Below, in pieces: positions 1 to 5,239 of a stretch of DNA of 5,309 nt; position 1 is the first letter of the stretch, and the number at the start of each line of letters is the position of its first letter. The notes under the pieces were generated by a model, which ran no database searches, was not told the DNA's origin, and saw only the letters and a program-made list of their open reading frames with translations. This DNA is from an uncultured Prevotella sp. (GTDB lineage: Bacteria > Bacteroidota > Bacteroidia > Bacteroidales > Bacteroidaceae), in contig CAKQFW010000143.1 in assembly GCA_934230965.1 (NCBI GenBank), positions 1 through 5,309 on the forward strand, written 5' to 3'. Made by a program: the position numbers and the translations under genes.

Positions 1-685
1 CCTTGGTCAGCACCGAGTTCAGCTCCAGTGCCATCGACTCGTGGTCTACCTGTTTGTCGGTGCGCGTGTCATCGCCGCTGGGCATCACATCGAGCATACA
101 GTTGTCTTCGCCATCCTGAAAGGGAGCGTCAATGCTCACGTGGTGGCCGTCGGCCATCAGGCTTTGACCAATCTTTTCTTCGTCAATCTTTGTGGCGTCG
201 GCCAACTCTGACACTGAGGGGTGGCGCTGGTTTTCTTGCTCAAACTTGTTAATCTCGTGATTAATCTTGTTCAGCGAGCCAACCTGGTTCAGGGGCAAAC
301 GCACAATGCGGCTCTGCTCGGCAATGGCCTGTAAGATGCTCTGACGAATCCACCATACGGCGTATGAGATAAACTTAAAGCCGCGGGTCTCGTCAAACTT
401 CTGAGCAGCCTTTATCAAACCAATGTTGCCTTCGTCGATAAGGTCGGTCAAGGTGAGACCCTGGTGCTGGTACTGCTTGGCTACCGACACCACAAAGCGC
501 AAGTTGGCAGTGACGAGCTTGTCCTTAGCACGTTCACCTTCAGGGCCTCCCTTCTTGATTTTCTGTGCCAGTTCTATTTCCTCGTCAATGGAGATAAGCG
601 GTGCACGTCCGATTTCGACCAGATACTTGTCTAATGCCTCACTCGAACGGTTCGTAATACTCTTCTGAATTTTTAATTGTCTCAT
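1..685 (-). CDS. rpoD: Primary RNA polymerase sigma factor RpoD, N-terminal 228 residues (cut by window edge)
   Basis: This is the housekeeping sigma factor that directs RNA polymerase core to most promoters. The reading frame is open from the ATG at 685-683 to the window edge, giving 228 codons plus one base. It begins MRQLKIQKSITNRS and lacks region 1.1, as is usual for Bacteroidota RpoD proteins of roughly 286-290 residues. About 60 residues, mainly the region 4 helix-turn-helix that reads the -33 element, therefore lie outside. Visible domains are region 1.2 (about residues 15-48, DKYLVEIGRAPLIS), region 2.1-2.2 (about 55-95, NLRFVVSVAKQY and DLIDEGNIGLIKAA), region 2.3-2.4 (about 96-130, FDETRGFKFISYAVWWIRQ then SRIVRLP) and region 3 (about 133-200). 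The start is supported by a -7-like element 70-77 bp upstream. It is transcribed divergently from the permease. An alternative sigma factor is unlikely given the near-consensus region 2. Confidence 0.96.
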   Translation of the reverse strand, partial: MRQLKIQKSITNRSSEALDKYLVEIGRAPLISIDEEIELAQKIKKGGPEGERAKDKLVTANLRFVVSVAKQYQHQGLTLTDLIDEGNIGLIKAAQKFDETRGFKFISYAVWWIRQSILQAIAEQSRIVRLPLNQVGSLNKINHEINKFEQENQRHPSVSELADATKIDEEKIGQSLMADGHHVSIDAPFQDGEDNCMLDVMPSGDDTRTDKQVDHESMALELNSVLTK

Positions 686-754
686 CTTATATACCTTATA
701 CTTACTAACTGCTTGGTTTTCAACGTATTGTTGGGAAATTATCCTAAAACCTTG

Positions 755-762
755 CAAAGGTA
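755..762 (-). promoter_or_regulatory. Candidate -7 element of the rpoD promoter
   Basis: On the minus strand this reads TACCTTTG, an exact match to the Bacteroidota -7 consensus TAnnTTTG recognised by RpoD. It would place the transcript start near 748-751, leaving a leader of about 65 nt before the rpoD ATG. No TTTG -33 element is seen at the expected 19-21 bp upstream; that stretch instead reads CCCAACAA (787-780, minus). Assignment is by motif and position only. Confidence 0.6.
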
Positions 763-932
763 CAAAAAATATCTCATATTTGTTGGGTTTTGGGCTGCGT
801 AATGTTGTTAAATAAATATAATGTGGAGGAAAAGAGGCAAAAACAATATTCTCATTAGAGGTATACACCTGCTGTTGGCCAATGTGTCAAAATGTCAATA
901 AAAACAATTAATAAACAACAAAAACGATGTTG

Positions 933-940
933 TACCTTTG
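933..940 (+). promoter_or_regulatory. Candidate upstream -7 element (or -33 element) for the permease gene
   Basis: TACCTTTG matches TAnnTTTG. It may act as a -7 box giving a leader of about 27 nt. Alternatively its TTTG (937-940) may serve as the -33 element for the second box at 961-968, since the spacer between them is 20 bp, the spacing expected for Bacteroidota promoters. A possible TTG start codon at 938-940 lies inside this motif, which argues against translation starting there. Confidence 0.5.
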
Positions 941-960
941 CTAAATTGTATCTTTATTCG

Positions 961-968
961 TATCTTTG
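961..968 (+). promoter_or_regulatory. Candidate downstream -7 element of the permease promoter
   Basis: TATCTTTG matches TAnnTTTG and is preceded at 20 bp by TTTG (937-940), so together they form a complete -33/-7 pair. The predicted transcript start falls at about 972-975, on or next to the ATG at 974. The mRNA would then be leaderless or nearly so. Evidence is motif match and spacing only. Confidence 0.5.
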
Positions 969-973
969 TAACC

Positions 974-2806
974 ATGATAACAACGCTCATTATTCTTACC
1001 CTCTCGGCAGTGTGCTTTGCTATGGGCAAAGTGCGCTCCGACCTTGTGGCCCTATGCGCCCTCGTAGCCCTTCTGCTCACCGGCATCCTTACGCCGCAAG
1101 AAGCCCTGTCGGGGTTCTCTAATTCGGTGGTCATAATGATGGTGGGCCTGTTTGTGGTGGGAGGCGCCATCGTGCAAACAGGCCTGGCCAAGAAAGCGTC
1201 GGGCAAGCTAATGACACTGGCTGGCGACAGCGAGCTGGGCCTCTTCCTCTTGCTTATGGTGGTAACAGCCGTTATTGGTGCCTTTGTAAGCAACACGGGC
1301 ACCGTGGCCCTGATGATGCCCATTGTGGTGAGCTTGGCGCAAAAGGCCAAGATGCGCGCCAGCCGCCTACTGATGCCCCTGGCCTTTGCCAGCAGCATGG
1401 GTGGCATGCTTACGCTGATAGGTACGCCCCCCAACCTTGTGATACAAGACGCGCTTACCGAGAATGGCTTTGAGTCGCTGCGCTTCTTCAGTTTCTTGCC
1501 TGTGGGCTTGGTGTGCATCACCGTAGGCATTGTGGTGCTGCTGCCGCTGAGCAAGCGCTTTCTTAATGGCAACAAGCAGCGACAGGGGGGCGACAGCCGT
1601 GCTCGCGGAAAGTCGCTCGACGACCTGATGGACGAATATCGGCTCACCGACAATCTGGCTGCCTTTACGGTAGGGGCACAGTCGGTGGCCAATAATAAGA
1701 CGTTGGCCGAGCTCGACATTCACCACCGTTACGGCCTCACGGTGCTTGAGGTGCGCCGCATAAAGAACGCTCATGCCTCGCTCATGAAAGAGGTGGTGCA
1801 GCGCCTGGCGGGCCCCGACACCAAACTGCTTGAGGGCGACATTGTTTATGTGAGTGGCGACAGCGCTCAGGCCCAGCGCTTTGCCTCAGACATGGGGCTG
1901 ACGAAGGCCACTGAAGAGCTGGCGTTTTACGATATAGGCATTGCCGAGGTGGTGCTGATGCACAACTCGCGCCTATGTGGTAACACGCTGAAAGAGGCTG
2001 GCTTACGCCGCATGTATAACGTAAATGTTTTAGGTGTGCGCCGTGGCGACGACTATCTGAACGACAACCTTGCCGACCTCACTTTTCGACAAGGCGACAT
2101 ATTGCTCATACAGGGCAAATGGAAAAACATTTCGCGCATAGCACACATGGCCGAAGGCATTGTGGTGATAGGACAACCGCTGGAAGAGGCATCGCGCGTA
2201 ACGCTCGACTATAAGGCTCCTATTGCCGCCCTCATTATGCTGGCTATGATAGGCATGATGGTGTTCGACTTTATCCCCATTGCCCCCGTAACGGCCGTGA
2301 TGATTGCTGGCCTACTGATGGTGATAACGGGCTGCATACGCTCGGTAGAGGCTGCTTATAAGACGATAAACTGGGAGAGCATTGTGCTTATTGCGGCCAT
2401 GCTGCCCATGTCGGTGGCGCTGGAAAAGACGGGAGCCTCGGCACTGGTGGCACGCTTGTTGGCCGATAATCTGGGTCAGGCCAGCCCCTACGCCTTGTTG
2501 GCAGGCATCTATTTCACCACCTCGTTTCTCACCATGTTTATCAGCAATACGGCCACGGCGGTGCTCATGTCGCCCATCGCCATTGCCTCGGCAGCGGCCA
2601 TCGGCGTTAGCCCATACCCCTTGCTGTTTGCCGTAACGCTGGGTGCCAGCATGTGCTTTGCCTCGCCCTTCTCTACGCCGCCTAACGCCCTGGTGATGCA
2701 AGCGGGTGGCTACACGTTTGTCGATTATATTAAGGTGGGCTTGCCACTGCAAATTATCATGGGCTTGGTAATGATTGTGGTGCTGCCCTTGCTCTTCCCG
2801 TTCTAA
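974..2806 (+). CDS. SLC13-family (DASS/CitT-type) sodium-coupled anion permease with two RCK_C domains
   Basis: This 610-residue inner-membrane transporter probably imports a di- or tricarboxylate or sulfate-like anion with sodium; the sequence does not fix the substrate. It has two membrane halves, about residues 1-195 and 410-610. Each carries the family's SNT signature (SNTGTVALMMP at 106-116, SNTATAVLMSP at 524-534) followed by a TPPN motif (GTPPNLV at 150-156, STPPNALVM at 567-575). These are the inverted-repeat substrate and sodium sites of this fold. Between the halves is a soluble region holding two RCK_C/TrkA_C-like domains, about 222-310 and 315-400, each ending in a pattern like EGDIVYVSGD or QGDILLIQG. 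Such domains are known in a bacterial and algal subgroup that includes SAC1/SLT-type sulfate transporters. The ATG at 974 is preferred over a TTG at 938 because that TTG sits in a promoter motif. The gene appears to be transcribed alone. Confidence 0.9.
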   Translation: MITTLIILTLSAVCFAMGKVRSDLVALCALVALLLTGILTPQEALSGFSNSVVIMMVGLFVVGGAIVQTGLAKKASGKLMTLAGDSELGLFLLLMVVTAVIGAFVSNTGTVALMMPIVVSLAQKAKMRASRLLMPLAFASSMGGMLTLIGTPPNLVIQDALTENGFESLRFFSFLPVGLVCITVGIVVLLPLSKRFLNGNKQRQGGDSRARGKSLDDLMDEYRLTDNLAAFTVGAQSVANNKTLAELDIHHRYGLTVLEVRRIKNAHASLMKEVVQRLAGPDTKLLEGDIVYVSGDSAQAQRFASDMGLTKATEELAFYDIGIAEVVLMHNSRLCGNTLKEAGLRRMYNVNVLGVRRGDDYLNDNLADLTFRQGDILLIQGKWKNISRIAHMAEGIVVIGQPLEEASRVTLDYKAPIAALIMLAMIGMMVFDFIPIAPVTAVMIAGLLMVITGCIRSVEAAYKTINWESIVLIAAMLPMSVALEKTGASALVARLLADNLGQASPYALLAGIYFTTSFLTMFISNTATAVLMSPIAIASAAAIGVSPYPLLFAVTLGASMCFASPFSTPPNALVMQAGGYTFVDYIKVGLPLQIIMGLVMIVVLPLLFPF

Positions 2807-2812
2807 TGTCAG

Positions 2813-2852
2813 TAAACAAGTAGACAAGTATACAAGTTGACAAGTAGACAAG
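2813..2852 (+). repeat. Array of five 8-bp repeats (TNNACAAG), left arm
   Basis: Five uninterrupted 8-bp units begin 7 bp after the permease stop codon: TAAACAAG, then TAGACAAG, TATACAAG, TTGACAAG and TAGACAAG. All fit TNNACAAG. The last part pairs with the right arm: 2839-2855 and 2907-2923 form a 17-bp inverted repeat with a single A/C mismatch (2850 against 2912), which could give a hairpin with a 51-nt loop. It may influence the 3' end of the permease mRNA, but there is no T-tract typical of an intrinsic terminator. Confidence 0.85.
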
Positions 2853-2909
2853 CTGCTACCCATGCGTCTCAAAGTTATTTCGAAGTGTTTGAGTTGTAAA
2901 GGCAAACAG

Positions 2910-2970
2910 CTCGTCTACTTGTCCGCTCGGCTTTGCCGCTTGCTTCAGCAAGAACTTGTCAACTTGTTAA
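2910..2970 (-). repeat. Inverted right arm of the 8-bp repeat array, interrupted by a 29-nt block
   Basis: Read on the plus strand, units are CTCGTCTA (2910-2917), CTTGTC (2918-2923, incomplete), CTTGTCAA (2955-2962) and CTTGTTAA (2963-2970). They are the reverse complement type of the 2813-2852 units. If bases 2924-2952 are removed, the AA at 2953-2954 completes the broken unit as CTTGTCAA, and four units stand in perfect 8-bp register. The right arm therefore looks like an array split by a later insertion. Confidence 0.75.
2924..2952. repeat. 29-nt block of two adjacent micro-hairpins inside the 8-bp array
   Basis: The block consists of two small perfect hairpins back to back: CGGC-ttt-GCCG (2928-2938) and CTTGC-ttca-GCAAG (2939-2952). 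It is GC-richer than its surroundings and breaks the 8-bp register exactly once. No coding content or known transposon ends are visible. It may belong to a dispersed family of tiny palindromes; similar short hairpins occur at 2977-2993, 5175-5187 and 5208-5220. Confidence 0.6.
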
Positions 2971-2971
2971 C

Positions 2972-2997
2972 TTTCTGCATGCCAAAGGCATGCGAAA
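2972..2997 (+). promoter_or_regulatory. Strong hairpin just upstream of umuD
   Basis: GCATGCC (2977-2983) and GGCATGC (2987-2993) form a perfect 7-bp stem with an AAA loop. Beyond a single bulged T (2976), TTTC (2972-2975) pairs with GAAA (2994-2997), extending the stem to 11 bp. It ends 12 bp before the umuD ATG. It could be an mRNA structure limiting translation, an operator, or simply another micro-hairpin. A weak -7-like TAACTTTC (2968-2975) overlaps its start. Function is not shown by sequence. Confidence 0.55.
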
Positions 2998-3009
2998 CTA
3001 AAATAAGTA

Positions 3010-3447
3010 ATGAGTAAGGTAATAATCTTAAAGGCTCGCTTCAATCATCCTTTGCCGCTGGCCCTTGCGCCCACTATCAAAGCGGGGTTTCCCAGTCCGG
3101 CCGACGATTATCTGCACGACAGCCTCGACTTTAACCGCGACCTCATCAAGAACCCTGAGGCCACGTTTTATGGGAGAGTGTCGGGCGACTCGATGATTGA
3201 GGCGGGCATCTGCGATAACGATATTGCCGTTATCGACCGCTCGCTGCAGCCCGTTGATGGCGACGTTATCGTGGCCTTTGTCAATGGCGAGTTTACCATC
3301 AAGTATCTCGACCTCAAACATAAAGACGAGGGGTATATTGAGTTGAAGCCCGCTAACCCCAACTATTCGCCCATACGCATTGATGCCGACGACAACTTTC
3401 GGGTGTGGGGCGTAGTGGTATGGACTATTAAACAGTGGCGACGATAA
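3010..3447 (+). CDS. umuD: UmuD-type self-cleaving subunit of translesion DNA polymerase V (S24 peptidase)
   Basis: UmuD is the accessory subunit of the error-prone polymerase UmuD'2C. When RecA forms filaments on damaged DNA it stimulates UmuD to cut off its own N-terminal arm, giving active UmuD'. The 145-residue protein is close to the 139 residues of E. coli UmuD and has no DNA-binding N-terminal domain, which separates it from LexA. The expected cleavage site is Ala25-Gly26 in KAGFPSPADDY. The catalytic serine is Ser61 in VSGDSM and the general-base lysine is Lys98 in NGEFTIKYL, at spacing typical of the LexA/UmuD fold. The C-terminal sequence through RVWGVVVWTIKQ matches the family's final strands. 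The ATG at 3010 follows an A-rich stretch with no Shine-Dalgarno, normal for Bacteroidota. The umuC start lies 22 bp after its stop, so they are probably cotranscribed. No recognisable SOS box precedes it. Confidence 0.95.
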   Translation: MSKVIILKARFNHPLPLALAPTIKAGFPSPADDYLHDSLDFNRDLIKNPEATFYGRVSGDSMIEAGICDNDIAVIDRSLQPVDGDVIVAFVNGEFTIKYLDLKHKDEGYIELKPANPNYSPIRIDADDNFRVWGVVVWTIKQWRR

Positions 3448-3457
3448 GGTGTATAAA

Positions 3458-3465
3458 TATATTTG
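3458..3465 (+). promoter_or_regulatory. Possible internal -7-like element before umuC
   Basis: TATATTTG fits TAnnTTTG and ends 4 bp before the umuC ATG, the same geometry as the box before the permease start. No -33 TTTG is visible upstream in the end of umuD, and the sequence is AT-rich, so a chance match is quite possible. If real it would allow umuC expression without umuD. Confidence 0.2.
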
Positions 3466-3469
3466 AACA

Positions 3470-4753
3470 ATGAGGTGGTATGCTATTTGCGATTGCGACA
3501 ACTGCTACGTAAGTTGCGAGCGGGTTTTCCGTCCTGACCTGGAGGGAAAACCTGTCGTGGTGCTTTCAAACAACGATGGCTGCGTGGTGGCACGTAGCGC
3601 CGAGGCCAAACGCTTGGGCGTGAAGGCGGGCACACCATTCTATCAGCTGAAGCAGCTTTTCCCTAATGCGCACATCGAGGCCTTTTCGTCAAACTATGAG
3701 CTATATGGCGAGATGACGGGGCGCGTGATGACCATCATTCGCAACATGGCGCCACAGTGCTTTCGCTATTCTATTGATGAGGCCTTCGCCATTCTCGACG
3801 ACTTCTCGCCCTCACAACTGAAGGCGTGGGGCACACAGCTGCACCAACGTGTTATGCAGTGTGTGGGCATGCCCGTAAGCATAGGCATTGCACCCACAAA
3901 AACACTGGCTAAGATGGCGTCGCACTTTGCAAAGAAGTATGCGGGCTACCAGCATGTGTGCGTCATCTCTACCGACGAGCAGCGACTGAAGGCCGCTCGC
4001 CTGTATCCCATCGAAGAGGTGTGGGGCATAGGCCGACGCTATGCCGAGCGGCTGCGAAACCTGGGCATTACTACGGCGCACGACTTTGCCATGCGGCCCG
4101 CCTCGTGGGTGCAAGTCACCTTTAAAACGGTGGTGATAGAGCGCACATGGGCCGAACTGAATGGCACCGACTGCGTGCCTGACGACCTGCCTACCACAAA
4201 GAAGAGCATCTGCACCAGCCGAAGCTTTGAGGGCATGGTGCACGACTTTGAAACGCTGCGCACGCATGTGGCCAACTTTGCCGCGCGTGGCGCTGAGAAG
4301 CTGCGCAAACAGCGGTCGGCGGCAAATATTGTGGGGGTGTTTATCGACTCTAACCACTTCCGCCCCGAGCTTACGCAATACTGCAATATGATTGAGGCCA
4401 CAATGCACACGCCCACGTCGTCGACCATGGTCATTGTGCAAGCGGCCACGGCGTGCCTACGCAGCATCTATCGCTCCGACATTTATTATAAACGCGCGGG
4501 CGTTATCCTGATGGGGGTAGTGCCTAACACCGCCATTCAGCCCGACCTGTTTACTTTTAATGCCGAGCGCCACAATCACATAACGCTGCTCGACCATGCT
4601 GTAGATAAAATTAATAAGGTAGAGGGCACTGAAACAGTTATCCTTTCGTCGCAACAATATCCTAACGGAAAGAAATTTGCCGATGCCATTAAGCACGATC
4701 ATAAAAGCACGTGCCCCACAACGCGTTGGACAGATATTGTTAAGCTGAAGTGA
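3470..4753 (+). CDS. umuC: UmuC, Y-family catalytic subunit of DNA polymerase V
   Basis: UmuC is the polymerase that copies past DNA lesions, together with UmuD' and RecA. The 427-residue protein matches the length of E. coli UmuC (422) and aligns along its whole length from memory. Catalytic metal ligands are Asp8 ([10 protein letters not shown]) and Asp103-Glu104 in the SIDEA motif (101-105). Tyr13 sits at the steric-gate position. [11 protein letters not shown] (33-43) and FSSNYELYG (72-80) are family fingers/palm blocks. A helix-hairpin-helix of the thumb is at [17 protein letters not shown] (184-200). The little-finger domain starts near residue 245 ([10 protein letters not shown]). QPDLF (357-361) is a clean beta-clamp-binding motif, at the same place as QLNLF in E. 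coli. The protein ends [10 protein letters not shown], like the family. No lesion or frameshift is seen. The gene ends the umuDC operon and is followed by repeat DNA without an obvious terminator. Confidence 0.97.
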   Translation: MRWYAICDCDNCYVSCERVFRPDLEGKPVVVLSNNDGCVVARSAEAKRLGVKAGTPFYQLKQLFPNAHIEAFSSNYELYGEMTGRVMTIIRNMAPQCFRYSIDEAFAILDDFSPSQLKAWGTQLHQRVMQCVGMPVSIGIAPTKTLAKMASHFAKKYAGYQHVCVISTDEQRLKAARLYPIEEVWGIGRRYAERLRNLGITTAHDFAMRPASWVQVTFKTVVIERTWAELNGTDCVPDDLPTTKKSICTSRSFEGMVHDFETLRTHVANFAARGAEKLRKQRSAANIVGVFIDSNHFRPELTQYCNMIEATMHTPTSSTMVIVQAATACLRSIYRSDIYYKRAGVILMGVVPNTAIQPDLFTFNAERHNHITLLDHAVDKINKVEGTETVILSSQQYPNGKKFADAIKHDHKSTCPTTRWTDIVKLK

Positions 4754-4773
4754 TGGAAAACGGAATTATACTA

Positions 4774-4843
4774 ATTCATAATGCATAATGTATAATTCAT
4801 AATTCATAATGCATAATTCGTAATGGGCTGCGCTTAATTCATA
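4774..4843 (+). repeat. Heptanucleotide tandem array (consensus ATTCATA/ATGCATA)
   Basis: Seven contiguous 7-bp units run from 4774 to 4822: ATTCATA, ATGCATA, ATGTATA, ATTCATA, ATTCATA, ATGCATA and ATTCGTA. After 14 bp (exactly two unit lengths, 4823-4836, GC-richer and diverged) a further ATTCATA (4837-4843) stands in the same register. Some units contain the palindrome ATGCAT. It starts 20 bp after the umuC stop codon. Nothing here resembles a terminator with a GC stem and T-tract. Confidence 0.85.
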
Positions 4844-4864
4844 ATACGCGAGCGGCGAGGCAAA

Positions 4865-5034
4865 CATAGTAGGACGGTGGCGTGGTTAAGTGAAGAGTGA
4901 AGAACGAAGAGTGAAGAATTCATGTGATAGGCAAGGCTAATCATAGTAGGATGGTGGCATGGTTAAGTGAAGAGTGAAGAACGAAGAGTGAAGAATTCAT
5001 GTGATAGGCAAGGCTAATTATAGTAGGACGGTGG
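4865..5034 (+). repeat. 77-bp tandem repeat, two full copies and a 16-bp third
   Basis: Copy 1 (4865-4941) and copy 2 (4942-5018) are the same length and differ at only two positions (C4875/T4952 and G4882/A4959). A third copy starts at 5019 and matches for about 16 bp before diverging at 5035. Inside each unit are four heptads of AGTGAAG type (4889-4916 in copy 1, the third reading AACGAAG), followed by AATTCAT, the heptad of the 4774-4843 array. The unit length equals eleven heptads. The near identity implies a recent duplication. Confidence 0.93.
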
Positions 5035-5171
5035 TCTCCGTGCCCCGTCCTCCAGCAAGAAGCAGGGGTATTTACTCCCCTCTCCAGCGGGGAGGGGTTG
5101 GGGGTGGGGCTGTGTTTCTTTGGGTGTTGGTCTCCGTGCCCTGTACTCTAGCACCCAGCAATGGTATTCAC
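5033..5171 (+). repeat. Imperfect 43-bp direct repeat pair, 96 bp apart
   Basis: Bases 5033-5075 and 5129-5171 align without gaps at an offset of 96 bp, with 34 of 43 positions identical by my count. Both begin GGTCTCCGTGCCC and later share AGCA and GTATT blocks. The GC-rich hairpin and G-run lie between them. The higher divergence than in the 77-bp repeat suggests an older duplication. Confidence 0.75.
5077..5109 (+). repeat. GC-rich hairpin overlapping a four-run G-quadruplex motif
   Basis: CCCCTCTCC (5077-5085) pairs with GGGGAGGGG (5089-5097) as a 9-bp stem with loop AGC and one G/T pair. The right half of the stem also starts a G-rich tract: G runs at 5089-5092, 5094-5097, 5100-5104 and 5106-5109, separated by 1, 2 and 1 bases. 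That is a strong canonical G-quadruplex pattern. The reverse strand would read HPQPLPAGEG, a peptide often seen where this kind of Bacteroidota repeat is wrongly called a gene (general knowledge). Confidence 0.75.
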
Positions 5172-5174
5172 CGA

Positions 5175-5220
5175 GACGCGCAGCGTCGAGAAAATCAGGA
5201 ACAATCCGCGCCGCAGGCGC
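5175..5220. repeat. Pair of micro-hairpins with identical GCA loops
   Basis: GACGC-gca-GCGTC (5175-5187) and GCGCC-gca-GGCGC (5208-5220) are two perfect 5-bp stems with the same loop, 20 bp apart. Their size resembles the micro-hairpins at 2928-2952 and 2977-2993. No gene or promoter context explains them. Confidence 0.55.
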
Positions 5221-5239
5221 AAAAGATCCAAAGAATAGT

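Larger units (their letters stand above)
686..973. other. Divergent intergenic promoter region between rpoD and the permease
   Basis: This 288-bp AT-rich gap carries the promoters of two divergent genes. I see no gene in it. Besides the -7 elements it holds an 8-bp direct repeat TTGTTGGG (728-735 and 780-787) flanking the rpoD -7 box, a near-palindrome AGGTATACACCT (859-870), a palindrome TTGGCCAA (875-882) and a doubled TGTCAA (885-890 and 893-898). These are too short to assign to any regulator. Confidence 0.6.

Noticed and set aside
859..870. AGGTATACACCT as an operator
   Set aside because: It is an imperfect 12-bp palindrome, occurs once and has no known regulator; similar matches are expected by chance.
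938..973. TTG at 938 as the permease start, adding 12 residues
   Set aside because: The TTG lies within a TACCTTTG promoter motif and the ATG at 974 begins a normal first membrane segment (MITTLIILTL).
895..1719. 274-codon minus-strand open frame opposite the permease
   Set aside because: It lies antisense to a well-supported gene, has a basic, serine- and arginine-rich low-complexity composition and shows no recognisable motif. It is a shadow of the codon bias.
2312..2905. 197-codon minus-strand frame over the permease end and the repeat array
   Set aside because: Its N-terminus would be translated from the 8-bp repeats and the rest is antisense to the permease. It is rich in H, Q and R as in typical shadow frames.
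2807..3009. Classical intrinsic terminator after the permease
   Set aside because: The inverted repeat 2839-2855/2907-2923 has a 51-nt loop and is not followed by a T-tract.
2940..3009. LexA-type SOS box upstream of umuD
   Set aside because: No CTG-N10-CAG or comparable palindrome is found; the only strong symmetry is the GCATGCC hairpin.
3028..3501. 157-codon minus-strand frame over umuD
   Set aside because: Antisense to umuD, whose catalytic motifs are clear, and with no protein family features.
3812..4467. Minus-strand frames of 209 and 142 codons inside umuC
   Set aside because: They overlap each other and are antisense to a complete umuC; no motifs.
4865..5034. CRISPR array
   Set aside because: The repeats are directly adjacent with no unique spacers, and the unit is 77 bp.
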